A DNA stretch of 26,097 bases, taken from assembly GCA_002440625.1 (NCBI GenBank), contig DJUV01000122.1, positions 1 to 26,097 of the forward strand, read 5' to 3'. The stretch comes from Rhodobacteraceae bacterium UBA6273. Lineage in GTDB: Bacteria > Pseudomonadota > Alphaproteobacteria > Rhodobacterales > Rhodobacteraceae. Position 1 is the stretch's first letter, and each line of letters opens with the position of its first letter. The notes beneath the pieces were generated by a model. The model did no database searches and was not told the origin of the DNA. It was given only the letters and a program-made list of their open reading frames with translations. This document shows positions 8,613-17,600 of the stretch, in pieces. Position numbers and translations under genes: made by a program.

Positions 8613-10187
8613 TTACTCCTTCACGCTGATGTCCTGCACGACCGTGCCGGTGACCGAATTGCCGTGGATGACTTCGGGCACCACCAGCCGGTCCTTGTTG
8701 AAGGCCATGTTCTGCTCGGGCTGGTAAATTGGCGCATAGGGGAACTGGCTGGTCACATAGGCATGATAGGCAAGGAAGTTCGCCACCCGCTCTTCCTGCG
8801 TCGCCGATCCTGTCATGGCCTTGGCGCGAAGCTCTTCGGCCTTGGGGTCGTTGAACATCGAGATGTTGGGATAGCCCACCCGGTCGCCGCCGAAGAACCA
8901 GTCGACGATGTCGGCATTGTTCCAGAAGTAGGAGCGCACGGCGAGTTGCTGTTCGCCCTTCTTGTATTCGTCGCGGATGACGGAGCTGTCGAAGGTCTGG
9001 ATCTGGGGATCGAAGCCCACGGTCTTCAACTCGGCCTGCACAACCTCGGTCAGGCGGCGGAACACGCTGTCGCTTTGCGTCCAGAGCGCGACGGTCAGCT
9101 TCTTGCCGTCCTTTTCGCGGATGCCGTCGGCACCCTTGACCCAGCCCGCCTCATCCAGAAGCGCATTCGCCTTGTCGGGGTCGAAGCTGATGTCGAGGGC
9201 GGGGTCGATCTTCGATTCCGGCAGGGCGGAGATCAGGAAGTTGTGGGCAACCTGACCGTAGCTCGAAAAGACGTTCTTCAGGATCTCGTCCTGATTGATT
9301 GCCAGCGCCGCCGCTTGTCGCACCTTGATGTCGGTGAAGGGTTCCTTCGTCACGTTGATCGGCATGTAGTAGACTTCCTGCCCCGGGATCTTGGCGAGAG
9401 CGAGGCTCGGCTCGGCGGCGATTTCGCCGAGATAGTCGGTCGGCAGCGACAGAAGCGCATCGACCCCGCCCGATTTGAGTTCAAGGAAGGCGGTCGAATC
9501 CTCGGGGATTTCGCGGAAGGTCAGCTTGGCGAGATGGGGCGGACCCTGGTTTTCGGCCAGAGGCGAGGCCCAGGCATAATCGTCATTGCGCACCAGCACG
9601 GTTTCCTGGCCGAGCGTGAAGCTTTCCAGCTTGAAGGGGCCGGTGCCCACCGCCTCGGTGATCCCGTAATCCTCGCCAAGTTCGGTGACGACTCTGGGGT
9701 TCGGGATCGCCATGAAGGAGGAGGACAGGTTGTAAAGCAGGTTCGGATCGGGGTTCTTCATCACGAACTTCGCCGTCAGGTCGTCGATCGCTTCCACCTT
9801 CTCCACATTGTCGATCATGTAGGAGTTCTCGGACGACCGGAACATCCCGATCCACTGGACGATGGTGTCGGCAGTCAGGGGATCGCCGTTGTGGAACTTG
9901 ACCCCCGGCTTCAGGTGAAAGACCCAAGACTTGCCGTCGGCTGCCTCTTCCCAGCTTTCCGCCAGATGCGGATGGAAGGACAGATCGCCGTCCTGTTCGA
10001 TGAGCGTGTCATAGATCATCGTGAAGGCGGCGTTGGTGTTGACCGCAGTGAGGGGGTTGTAGTTCGGGATGCCGACCTCGGAACTGCCGAAGACGAAAAC
10101 CGCCTCCTGCGCCCAAAGCGACAGCGGCATGAGCGCCGCGATGCAGGTGCTGCCGGCAATGAGGTGCCTTCTGACGGTGTGGAACAT
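8613..10187 (-). CDS. Peptide ABC importer solute-binding protein (SBP family 5)
   Basis: This periplasmic binding protein captures the importer's substrate and delivers it to the permeases. The start at 10187 gives 524 residues, a normal family 5 length, and follows AGGAGAGG. The first 26 residues are a Sec signal peptide: MFHTVRRHL, a hydrophobic core, then LWA with likely cleavage before QEA. No lipobox cysteine is present, so it should be soluble in the periplasm. The family signature region (SWVFHLKPGVKFHNGDPLTA, residues 87-106) is clear, as are GTGPFKL and the later DPDKANALLDEAGW. A longer reading frame extends upstream through the regulator gene, but it has no signal peptide and runs antisense-like in composition. 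The ligand cannot be read from sequence; the M81 peptidase and the divergent racemase suggest peptides or N-acyl amino acids. Confidence 0.95.
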   Translation of the reverse strand: MFHTVRRHLIAGSTCIAALMPLSLWAQEAVFVFGSSEVGIPNYNPLTAVNTNAAFTMIYDTLIEQDGDLSFHPHLAESWEEAADGKSWVFHLKPGVKFHNGDPLTADTIVQWIGMFRSSENSYMIDNVEKVEAIDDLTAKFVMKNPDPNLLYNLSSSFMAIPNPRVVTELGEDYGITEAVGTGPFKLESFTLGQETVLVRNDDYAWASPLAENQGPPHLAKLTFREIPEDSTAFLELKSGGVDALLSLPTDYLGEIAAEPSLALAKIPGQEVYYMPINVTKEPFTDIKVRQAAALAINQDEILKNVFSSYGQVAHNFLISALPESKIDPALDISFDPDKANALLDEAGWVKGADGIREKDGKKLTVALWTQSDSVFRRLTEVVQAELKTVGFDPQIQTFDSSVIRDEYKKGEQQLAVRSYFWNNADIVDWFFGGDRVGYPNISMFNDPKAEELRAKAMTGSATQEERVANFLAYHAYVTSQFPYAPIYQPEQNMAFNKDRLVVPEVIHGNSVTGTVVQDISVKE

Positions 10188-10213
10188 CAACCTCTCCTGT
10201 TGTCTGTTGGTGG

Positions 10214-11119
10214 TTATCTGGAAATCCGGGACGACCCTTCGGCATGTCCGATGAAATCTGCGTGCAGGGCGGAAACCCGGCTCATCCTCGCCTCGACCTC
10301 TGGCCCAAGCTCGCCGAAGACGCCGTTGACGATGAGGCAGATGAGCGAGGACATGGTCGAGGTCGCGTCCCAGAACTGATTGAGATCGGTCTGGACGATG
10401 AACATCTCGTCCGCGGCCTCGCCCCCCCAGGTGCAATAGGGATCGGTGATGAGCGTCACCGGCACGCCGGCCGCGCGCGCTGCATGGGCCAGCTTCTGCG
10501 TCATCTGCGAATAGCGGCGCCCGTCGATCAGGACGAGGCAGGCCGCGTCTTTCGGGGCAAGCAGAAGATCGGCGAAGGTGCCGCCGGCAAGGTCGAGAAG
10601 CTGCACGCCGGGCCGGAGATACTGGAGGCTGTTGGCCAGAAACTGGCCATGCCCGCGCTCGGTCTGAAAGCCGCTGACAAAGACCTGCGGCCGGGTGGCG
10701 AGCCTCTGGACGCAGCAGGCGAATTCGGGCGTCGCGGCGGTTTCATAGTTCGCCACGATCGCGGCAATCTCGCGCTGCATCCCAAGGGCGGCCTCGTCGG
10801 TGCCGGTGCGGAGCCGTTCGGCGAAATCCTGAAGCCTTTCGCCGATCAGCCAGGCCTTGTCGCCAAGCTCCGATTGCAGCGCGGCCTTAACCTCCTTGAA
10901 ATGGCGGTAGCCAAGCTCGCGCGAGAAGCGGCCGACCGTCGCCTCGCTCACATCGACCTTTTCGGCGACGGTTGCCGCGGTTTCGAAAGGGAGGGTCTTG
11001 AGGTTCGCGAGGAAATAGGCCGCCAGCTTCCGCGCCGCCGGAGTCGAACTGTCGAGGCTCGCCCGCAGCCTGTCACGCAGGTCGGCGGGTGCCGATGGTG
11101 AAGGACCTGCCTCGTTCAT
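10214..11119 (-). CDS. MurR/RpiR family transcriptional regulator
   Basis: This regulator has 301 residues. The N-terminal RpiR-type helix-turn-helix (about residues 10-85) contains ETAATVAEKVDVSEATVGRFSR-type recognition sequence at 46-67. The C-terminal SIS domain (about 130-270) includes VFVSGFQTERG, LVLIDGRRYSQMTQKLAHAA and VPVTLITDP, the pattern by which RpiR proteins usually sense phosphorylated sugars or related ligands. It is first in the importer operon: the binding-protein gene begins 26 bases after its stop. It is also divergent from the racemase/GNAT pair. That layout makes it the likely local regulator of both units through the palindromes at 11197-11216. Its effector is unknown; a peptide, amino-sugar or amino-acid derivative is possible. 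Confidence 0.93.
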   Translation of the reverse strand: MNEAGPSPSAPADLRDRLRASLDSSTPAARKLAAYFLANLKTLPFETAATVAEKVDVSEATVGRFSRELGYRHFKEVKAALQSELGDKAWLIGERLQDFAERLRTGTDEAALGMQREIAAIVANYETAATPEFACCVQRLATRPQVFVSGFQTERGHGQFLANSLQYLRPGVQLLDLAGGTFADLLLAPKDAACLVLIDGRRYSQMTQKLAHAARAAGVPVTLITDPYCTWGGEAADEMFIVQTDLNQFWDATSTMSSLICLIVNGVFGELGPEVEARMSRVSALHADFIGHAEGSSRISR

Positions 11120-11262
11120 TGCCGCAAGCGTCTCCCCCCGACCGCTGCTGGTTTCCCGATTTGAATGAGCGTGTCAGAAATATTGCGAACGGTCAATCTT
11201 GCAAGAAAACTTTCTTCGAGTATTCTGGCGGGCGGCGAAACAGGCATGGATCAGGGGGGCAG
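11120..11262. promoter_or_regulatory. Divergent promoter region between rpiR and racemase genes
   Basis: This is the 143-base gap between the two divergent units. TTGCAA at 11199-11204 can serve as a -35 box on both strands because it sits inside a palindrome. On the plus strand it is followed after 16 bases by TATTCT (11221-11226). On the minus strand it is followed after 16 bases by TATTTC (11177-11182). Both -10 boxes are imperfect. The arrangement would force RNA polymerase to choose one direction at a time. Assignment is by eye. Confidence 0.45.
11197..11216. promoter_or_regulatory. Overlapping palindromes, candidate RpiR operator
   Basis: TCTTGCAAGA at 11197-11206 is a perfect 10-base palindrome. 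It overlaps AAGAAA-AC-TTTCTT at 11203-11216, an inverted repeat with two perfect 6-base arms. Both cover the candidate shared -35 box and spacer. RpiR-family regulators often bind dyads of the GAAA...TTTC kind, so this is a reasonable autoregulatory site; the pairing with this regulator is inferred from position. Confidence 0.5.
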
Positions 11263-12405
11263 ATGAGCGACAAGGTCGGAACGGGTCAGGCGCGCGGCCC
11301 CTTGACCATCGACGGCGCGGAACTGCGTCTGGTCCGGCTGCCGCTCGTTACGCCCTTTGTCATCGCAACCGGGACCATGCACGAAAAGGTCTTCCCGCTG
11401 GTCCGGCTCTTTTCCTCCGGGCTTGAAGGTGTCGCCGAAGGGGTGATGGACCCCCTGCCGGACTATCTTGAGGAAACAACCGCGGGGGCGGTGGACTTCC
11501 TGTCCTCCGTCCTGCTGCCCGGTGTCGTCGGCAAAAGCTTCGCCAACCCCGAGGCGATGGCGCGGCATCTGGCGCCCTGGCGTGCCAACCATATGGCGCG
11601 GGCGACGGTGGAGATGGCCTTCTGGGACCTCTGGGCGCGGTCACTGGGCCTGCCCTTGCAGACCCTGCTCGGCGGCGAGGGCGATGCGATCGACGTCGGC
11701 GTATCGCTTGGTATCGCCACGGTCGATAAAACGCTTGCTCGGGTGAAGGACCATCTCGATCAGGGCTACAAGCGCATCAAGCTGAAGATCTGCCAGGGCC
11801 ATGACATCGCCCTTATCCGCGCGGTGCGCGAGGCCTTTCCCGACGCCAAGCTGACGGTCGATGCGAACTGCGACTACACGCTGGCCGACAGCGCGCTTCT
11901 GGCGCGGCTCGACGATTTCGCGCTGGATTATATCGAACAGCCGCTGGCCTGGGACGATATCCACGATCACGCCACCTTGCAGACGAGGATGCGGACGCCG
12001 CTTTGCCTTGACGAGTCGATCCGCACCCCGGCCCATGCAAGGAAGGCGCTGCAATCGGATGCCGCGCGGGTCATCAACATCAAGGTCGGACGCTCGGGCG
12101 GGCATTGCAACGCGAAGGCGATCCACGACCTTTGCACGGCCTTCGACGTGCCGGTCTGGTGCGGCGGGATGCTGGAAAGCGGCGTGGGCCGTGCCCACAA
12201 CATCCATCTCTCGACCCTGCCGAATTTCACGAAGCCGGGGGACACATCCTCTGCCAGCCGCTATTTCCACCGCGACATCATCGTGGAAAGGCTTGAGGCG
12301 GTGGAAGGCCGGATGCCGGTGCCGAAGGGGGCAGGGACCGGCGTGACCCTCGACCATGACTTCCTCGCCAGTGTCAGTACCGATCTGCGGAGGTTCGACC
12401 GTTGA
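11263..12405 (+). CDS. N-acylamino acid racemase-like enolase superfamily enzyme
   Basis: This is a muconate lactonizing enzyme-type enolase-superfamily protein of the N-acylamino acid racemase / o-succinylbenzoate synthase (MenC) group. It has 380 residues. The acid-base lysines are Lys173 and Lys175 (RIKLKI) and Lys274 (NIKVG). The metal ligands are Asp200 (VDAN), Glu225 (IEQPL) and Asp250 (LDES). PVWCGGMLESGVGRAHN near the C-terminus is typical of this group. Members racemise N-acyl or N-succinyl amino acids, make o-succinylbenzoate, or do both. No other menaquinone genes are nearby, so racemisation is more likely. The ATG at 11263 follows AGGGGGG; the upstream in-frame extension is rejected. 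It overlaps the next gene, a GNAT acyltransferase, by four bases, which recalls the known succinyltransferase-racemase pairing for converting D- to L-amino acids. Confidence 0.88.
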   Translation: MSDKVGTGQARGPLTIDGAELRLVRLPLVTPFVIATGTMHEKVFPLVRLFSSGLEGVAEGVMDPLPDYLEETTAGAVDFLSSVLLPGVVGKSFANPEAMARHLAPWRANHMARATVEMAFWDLWARSLGLPLQTLLGGEGDAIDVGVSLGIATVDKTLARVKDHLDQGYKRIKLKICQGHDIALIRAVREAFPDAKLTVDANCDYTLADSALLARLDDFALDYIEQPLAWDDIHDHATLQTRMRTPLCLDESIRTPAHARKALQSDAARVINIKVGRSGGHCNAKAIHDLCTAFDVPVWCGGMLESGVGRAHNIHLSTLPNFTKPGDTSSASRYFHRDIIVERLEAVEGRMPVPKGAGTGVTLDHDFLASVSTDLRRFDR

Positions 12406-13130
12406 GCGACGTGACCTTGCGCGACCTGCACGGCATGGCCGAATTCCTTGCCGCCGAAAGGCTGCAGCGCGCGGTCTGGGGTCAGGATGACAGCCCCGAT
12501 CCCGCCGACCTGATGATGGTCGTGCAGGCCGAGGGCGGGCTTTGCGCAGGCGCATTCCGGGGCGGCGACCTTGTCGCCTATGTCTTCGGATTCCCGACGC
12601 GCGACCCTCTGGTCCAGCATTCGCACCGCTTGGCGGTCTTGCCCGAGGCGCGGGGGCTGAAGCTTGGCGTGCGGCTCAAATGGTATCAGCGCGACTGGTG
12701 CCTGAAGCATGGCACCCGGCTGGTGCGCTGGACCTTCGATCCCCTCAGACGCACCAATGCGACGCTGAACATCGACACGCTCGGCGCCTGCGGCCATGTC
12801 TACCATACCGACTATTACGGCGACATGGCCGGCATCAACGCCGGCGCGCCTTCCGACCGGCTCTCGGTCGAATGGCGGCTTGATGCGCCGGGCGTCAAGG
12901 CCCGGGCCGATGGCCAAAGGTCCCGGCCCGACGCGGGCAGCATCAAGGCCCGCGTCAACATCCCAGAGGACTTCGCGGCGCTCCTCTCCGGAGCGCCCGA
13001 GGCAGCCCTTTCCGAACGGCTCCGCGTCCGCGACAGCCTTCAGGCAGCCTTCGCCCAAGGCCTTGAGATCGGCGGCTTTGACCGTGAGGCAGGCGATTAC
13101 CTGCTCGTTCGGCGCGGCGGGCAAGCCTAG
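12402..13130 (+). CDS. GNAT-family acyltransferase partner of the racemase
   Basis: This 242-residue protein belongs to the GNAT acyl-CoA-dependent transferase superfamily. The acyl-CoA-binding segment is around residues 76-95 (HRLAVLPEARGLKLGVRLK), followed by a conserved block with VRWTFDPLRRTNATLNID (about 108-125) and LGACGHVYHTDYYG. The start is TTG at 12402, overlapping the racemase stop as TTGA; a GGAGG at 12389-12393 sits at ideal spacing and supports it. Tight coupling to an N-acylamino acid racemase suggests that it acylates D-amino acids so that the racemase can act on them; this is analogy to the described Geobacillus pathway, not a residue-level prediction. The third enzyme of that pathway, an N-acyl-L-amino acid hydrolase, is not obvious here. 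Confidence 0.8.
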   Translation: MSDVTLRDLHGMAEFLAAERLQRAVWGQDDSPDPADLMMVVQAEGGLCAGAFRGGDLVAYVFGFPTRDPLVQHSHRLAVLPEARGLKLGVRLKWYQRDWCLKHGTRLVRWTFDPLRRTNATLNIDTLGACGHVYHTDYYGDMAGINAGAPSDRLSVEWRLDAPGVKARADGQRSRPDAGSIKARVNIPEDFAALLSGAPEAALSERLRVRDSLQAAFAQGLEIGGFDREAGDYLLVRRGGQA

Positions 13131-13138
13131 CCCGCCGC
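13114..13138. terminator. Hairpin between convergent genes, possible bidirectional terminator
   Basis: A perfect 9-base inverted repeat, GCGGCGGGC at 13114-13122 and GCCCGCCGC at 13130-13138, closes a 7-base loop that includes the GNAT stop codon. It lies between the convergent GNAT and flavoprotein genes, whose stops are only 14 bases apart. There is no proper U tract on either side, so intrinsic termination is uncertain. Confidence 0.45.
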
Positions 13139-13144
13139 CGCCTT

Positions 13145-14632
13145 TCAGAGCCCGGCGTTCCGCTTCAGACGGTCGCCGACCAGCTTGCCAACTTCCTTTG
13201 GCTGCCCCGGCAACTTCGGCGCGCCGGTCTGGGCATGTTGAAGGATGAGCGTGGCGACATCCTCGCCTTGCGCCCAGCATTCTTCATGCAGGCCCGATCC
13301 ATGCGTCCAGCCGCCGGCGTAGTAGATGTTCTGGACGCCCTGCATGGTCTCAATCCGCGACTGCGCCTCCATCGTGGTGAAGTCGAAGTTGTTGTGACGC
13401 AGATTGGCGATGGCGGGATTGCCGCCCACGTCCTTGAGGATCATGTTTTCCGGGATCGGCCTTTGCGGGTTGCAGGACACGAAGAACTGCGGCAGCCCGA
13501 ACTTGTCATAGGCTGGATTGGCCGCATCGTTCTGGTGGCGGTTGGCCACGTAGTTGATGACGTAAGGCTTCAGTCCCGCCGCACCGGGTTCGTGGATCAG
13601 GATGTTGTAGGTACACCAGCAGTTCGAGTTGACCGGCAGTACCCGGCTGTCGGTATGGACGACCGAGATGCCGTTGTTGTAGCGGACCGCCCCCATGATC
13701 GCGCTGGCAGGGGCGGGCATGCCGATGAACGCGGTCAGGCAATCGTCGGCATGGGCCGCCAGAACGACGATCGTCGCGCGGATCGGCATTGGATTGTTGC
13801 CCAGATTCTGGACGAGGTACATCGGGTCTGTGGTCGCGACCTGACTGACAACGGCCTGATAGTTCAGAAGGAAGGTGATGTTTGTCAATTTGTTGGTCAT
13901 GTAGGCGACCAGCCTGTCGATCCATGCACTGGCACCATTCACGAAATAGCATCGGTTCGCTGGCTGCCCCCCTGCGCCTTCCTGGATCGCATAGTAGTGC
14001 ATCACCGCGAGGAAGGGCATGCTGCGCGGCCCAAGCTCGGACACGAAATACATGCCGTTGATCCGCGGATAGATCACCATGGGGCCGAGGTCAGGGTCCC
14101 AGGGCGGGTTCTGCAGCGGACCCTGTTCGTTGATGTATTGCTCGATCGTGTAATTCTGGAACTTCGTCGCATTCTTGGTGGCGTCATTCCCGGCCACGGT
14201 CATGAAACTGTTGGCCGACGCGGCAAGGTTCGGGTCCATCCCGGTCCCCCACCACGGAACAGCGTTGTCGGTGAAGGCGAGGCTGCCGTCGGCGGTGAAA
14301 TATGACGTCGTGTCCTCAAGCTGCTTGTAGTCCACGCCGTAGTTGAAGCCGATCGCGTTCATCACGGCCACGATCTTGGTATAGGCGGTCACGTTGAAAT
14401 CATTGACGCCGAGGTCGGCCCAGCGGTTCAGCGGCTTGCCGTCCGGGCCGGTGCCGAAGCTGAACTGGAAGGTGTCGGCATTGCCGCCCCAGCGGCCCGA
14501 GGCTTCCACTAGCGTGATATTCGGTGGATTGACCCCTTCCTGCATGGCCTGAATCGTCAGGTTCCAGGCCACCGCGAGACCGCCCACGCCACCACCGACA
14601 ATCACCACATCTGTACTCGTTTGACCCGCCAT
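13145..14632 (-). CDS. FAD-dependent amine oxidase-like protein
   Basis: This 495-residue flavoprotein has an N-terminal FAD-binding Rossmann motif, VVIVGGGVGGLAVAWNL (GGGVGG at 13-18), with Glu43 at the end of the second strand and SGRWGGNADT after it. The C-terminus has the second FAD-contact block, YYAGGWTHGSGLHEECWAQG. This is the layout of flavin amine oxidases, carotenoid desaturases and related NAD(P)-binding proteins. The substrate cannot be predicted. The middle is unusually rich in Asn, Tyr and aromatic residues compared with neighbouring products. The start at 14632 follows GAGAGGGA; the frame runs on upstream into the cyclase gene without family features. It begins 31 bases after the cyclase stop, so the two are probably co-transcribed. 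Confidence 0.82.
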   Translation of the reverse strand: MAGQTSTDVVIVGGGVGGLAVAWNLTIQAMQEGVNPPNITLVEASGRWGGNADTFQFSFGTGPDGKPLNRWADLGVNDFNVTAYTKIVAVMNAIGFNYGVDYKQLEDTTSYFTADGSLAFTDNAVPWWGTGMDPNLAASANSFMTVAGNDATKNATKFQNYTIEQYINEQGPLQNPPWDPDLGPMVIYPRINGMYFVSELGPRSMPFLAVMHYYAIQEGAGGQPANRCYFVNGASAWIDRLVAYMTNKLTNITFLLNYQAVVSQVATTDPMYLVQNLGNNPMPIRATIVVLAAHADDCLTAFIGMPAPASAIMGAVRYNNGISVVHTDSRVLPVNSNCWCTYNILIHEPGAAGLKPYVINYVANRHQNDAANPAYDKFGLPQFFVSCNPQRPIPENMILKDVGGNPAIANLRHNNFDFTTMEAQSRIETMQGVQNIYYAGGWTHGSGLHEECWAQGEDVATLILQHAQTGAPKLPGQPKEVGKLVGDRLKRNAGL

Positions 14633-14663
14633 TCCCTCTCTCCCTCTCTCTGATTGATCTCCG

Positions 14664-17600
14664 TTACGCCGTTGGTGCCTTTGCCTTTGCCGCCGCCAGA
14701 AATCGCCCGATGTGCTGCCCGGCGGTGACAAGCCCGGCGCGCTCCGCCTCGTCGGCAAGCCGGCCAAGCCGGTCTGCGGCATCCGGGTGACCCTCAAGAA
14801 GGTCCGCGCTGGCACGGCCGAAGGCGATGTAGAAATCCGACCATGGCGTGGGTTCGGCGGAAGTGTATTCCGCCAGCGCAGCGCAATAGCGCCGCGCCCG
14901 CGCGACCTCTCCCCGGTTCAGGCAGCCGATCATTCCGTAGACGTAGAAGCGGAAGTAGTTGTGGCCGACGCAGCCGGCATGAAGCAGCGCCTCGCCCTCA
15001 TCGAGAAGTGCGGCCGCGGCGGGGCCCTCCAGTGTCCAGGCCGTCGTGGCAAGAACCCAGGGGCCGATGAAGTTCATGGCGCCAAGGTCGCGGGTCTGGG
15101 CCAGCACCTCGTCGGCAACCGCCGCCGCTTCGGCCACGCGGCCTTCCGCGACGAGGATGCGGACGAGGGTTTCCTTCAGGAAAGGCTCGAAGCGCTTGGC
15201 GCCAAGCTGGCGCGCGGCCTCAAGCCCCCGCTCGACCTCCGCCCGCGCCTCGTCGCGCCGGGCGAGCGACTGGAGGAGCCACCCGGCCGTCAGCCGCGAC
15301 ACGATCTCGGGCCGCAACTGGCCGACATCGCTTGCAAGCTCGGCCGAGCGCAGGGCCTCATGCAGAGCCGCTTCGGTCTGGTTCATGTAGATCTTGACGG
15401 TGCCGAGCATGAAGCGGTTCGCCGCCTCTACCGCGCCGAGGTCGTAGCGGTTGCACAAGTCGAGGCATTTCTCGAACACGCCATGCGCGCGGAACATGCG
15501 GCCCTGCGCATAGTAGGCGTCGCCCTGACCGCTGAGCGCGCGCGCCATGAGTTCGGGGTCGCCGACCCTTTCGGCATGGTCGAGCGCGATGCTGTGCGCC
15601 TCAAGGCAGCCCCGGAAATCGCCCCTCGGAAAGCAGATCGCGCCCTTGAGGTAGTGGAGTTTCGAGAGATTGGCATATTGGTTGTTGGCCTCGGCAATCG
15701 CCACCGCCTCGGCGATGATCGACTGGGTCTCATCGAGGCGGTCCATGATGCGCATGGTGCCGATAAGGCCGATCCGGGCAGCGACGACCGCCTCGGGGTC
15801 GGCGGTGTCATCGAGGACCGCGCGGAAAGCGCTGATCGAGGCTTCGCCGCGCCCGAGATCGCGCAGGATGTCGCCGGCCAGAAGGTTGAGCCGGGCGCGG
15901 ACATCGGGGGCAGGGTCGTGGCCCAGCCCGCGCTCGATCAGGGCGAGCGCCGCCGACATGCGCCGGTTTGCCGACGCCTCATGGGCGGCACGGGCGAAGG
16001 CTGCCGCCGCCGCCTCGCTGCCGGCCTTCTCCAGATGTTCGGCATGGAGGAGCGAATCGCTCGGCTCGAACCAGGCAGCGGCGCTCAGGTGGAGGCGTTT
16101 CAACTCATTGCGCAGGATCGTCTGGTAGACGCCGTCGCGGATCAGGGCATGGCTGAAGAGAAGATCGCTGTCGTATTTGCGGACAAGGCCCGCTTCAAGA
16201 AGTGCGCCCGCGTCGTAGATCGGAATGCCAGCGATGGCGGTCGCCGCGTCGATCCGGAAGCGCTGGCCGATAACGGCGGCCGCGTAGAGCACATGGCGGT
16301 CATCAGCCGCGAGGCGGTCGATCTTGGACTGGACCAGACTCTGGATCGTGCCCGGCACTGCATCCACCTCGGCATCGTTCGCGTGATGCAGAAGCTGGGC
16401 GAGAAACAAGGGGTTGCCCTCGGCCTTTTCAAGGCAACTCCGCACGAGGTCGGTTTTCGGCGCGTGGAGAATGGCCGCGAGTTCCGTCGCTTCGGACCGG
16501 CTGAGCGGCGGCAGCGCGAGGGTGACAAAGCGGACGTCCGGCAACCGCGCGTGCCAGTCGCCATCGAAATGCTGGCTCCCCTCGCGCGAGGTCAGTACCA
16601 TGAGAACCGGGGCCCTGGCCGTGACGCCGGCGAGGTGGGTGACGACGCCAAGAGTTTCCGCATCCGCCCAGTGGAGGTCCTCGACCGCGATCAGGCGCGG
16701 CGCATTTGCGGCCTCGGCGGTCACCAGGCTGGCAATCACCGCGTTCACCGCCTCGGCCAGTTCCCGGTCGCTGAGCGTCCCGACATAGAGCCGCGCCGCG
16801 CCTTCCGGCCTGACGCCCATCGCGTGGCTGAAAATGTACGCCCCCCGTTCGGACAGAATCCCGGTCTGGCGCAAGCCGCGCGACACTGCCTCGATGGCGC
16901 TCAGCGTGGCGCCGGTGCTAAGCCCGGTGAGTTGCGCCAGAAGCGAGCGGACCACGGTTTCCTCGCCGCCAAGGCCGAAGTCGAGAACCAGCATCCGGTG
17001 AACGCTGAAGCCCCGGCCAACCGCCCGCCGCCCGATCTGATCGAGAAGCGAGGTCTTGCCGATACCCGCCTCCCCGGTCAGGTGCAGAACCTGGCCGGTC
17101 CCTTGCGCCAGGCACTGGTCGAGCGCCCGTTCGGCAAGACCAAGCTCGGCGGCGCGGCCGACGAAACGCTGGTCGGCGCGGCGGGACCGGAAGCCGAGAA
17201 AGCGGTAGGCCGTTACCGGCGTGGCAAACCCCTGTGCCTCGACATTCTCGACGGCTTCGGCGTCGATGAGGCCGCGCAGCTCCAGATAGGTGCGGTCGGA
17301 GATCAGGGTTTCGGTGCCCTCCGCCTTGTCGGCAAGGCGCGAGGCGAGGTTGATGGTGCCGCCGGTGACGGTAAAGCCGGATTCGGCAAGCGCGCCCTGT
17401 CCCTTGCTGGAATAAAGCACCCGCCCGGCGGCGATCCCGACATGGACGGACAAAGGCTCGCCGTGCATCCGCGACAGGTCGCGCATGACCTCATGCATCT
17501 CGGCCGCGCAGCGCAGCGCGCGTTCAAGATCATTGCCGTAGGAAACCGGCGCGCCGAAGACCGCCATCACGCAGTCGCCGATGTGCCGGTCCACCGTGCC

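Noticed and set aside
8664..10379. A 571-residue plus-strand reading frame opposite the solute-binding protein gene
   Set aside because: It has no recognisable domain and is explained by codon bias of the minus-strand gene, which has a signal peptide and family 5 motifs.
10188..10436. Extended start of the solute-binding protein
   Set aside because: It would bury the signal peptide 83 residues inside the protein and overlap the regulator gene.
11263..12405. Reading the enolase-superfamily gene as menC (o-succinylbenzoate synthase)
   Set aside because: The fold and residues allow it, but there are no menaquinone genes nearby and the GNAT partner favours N-acylamino acid racemisation; kept only as an alternative.
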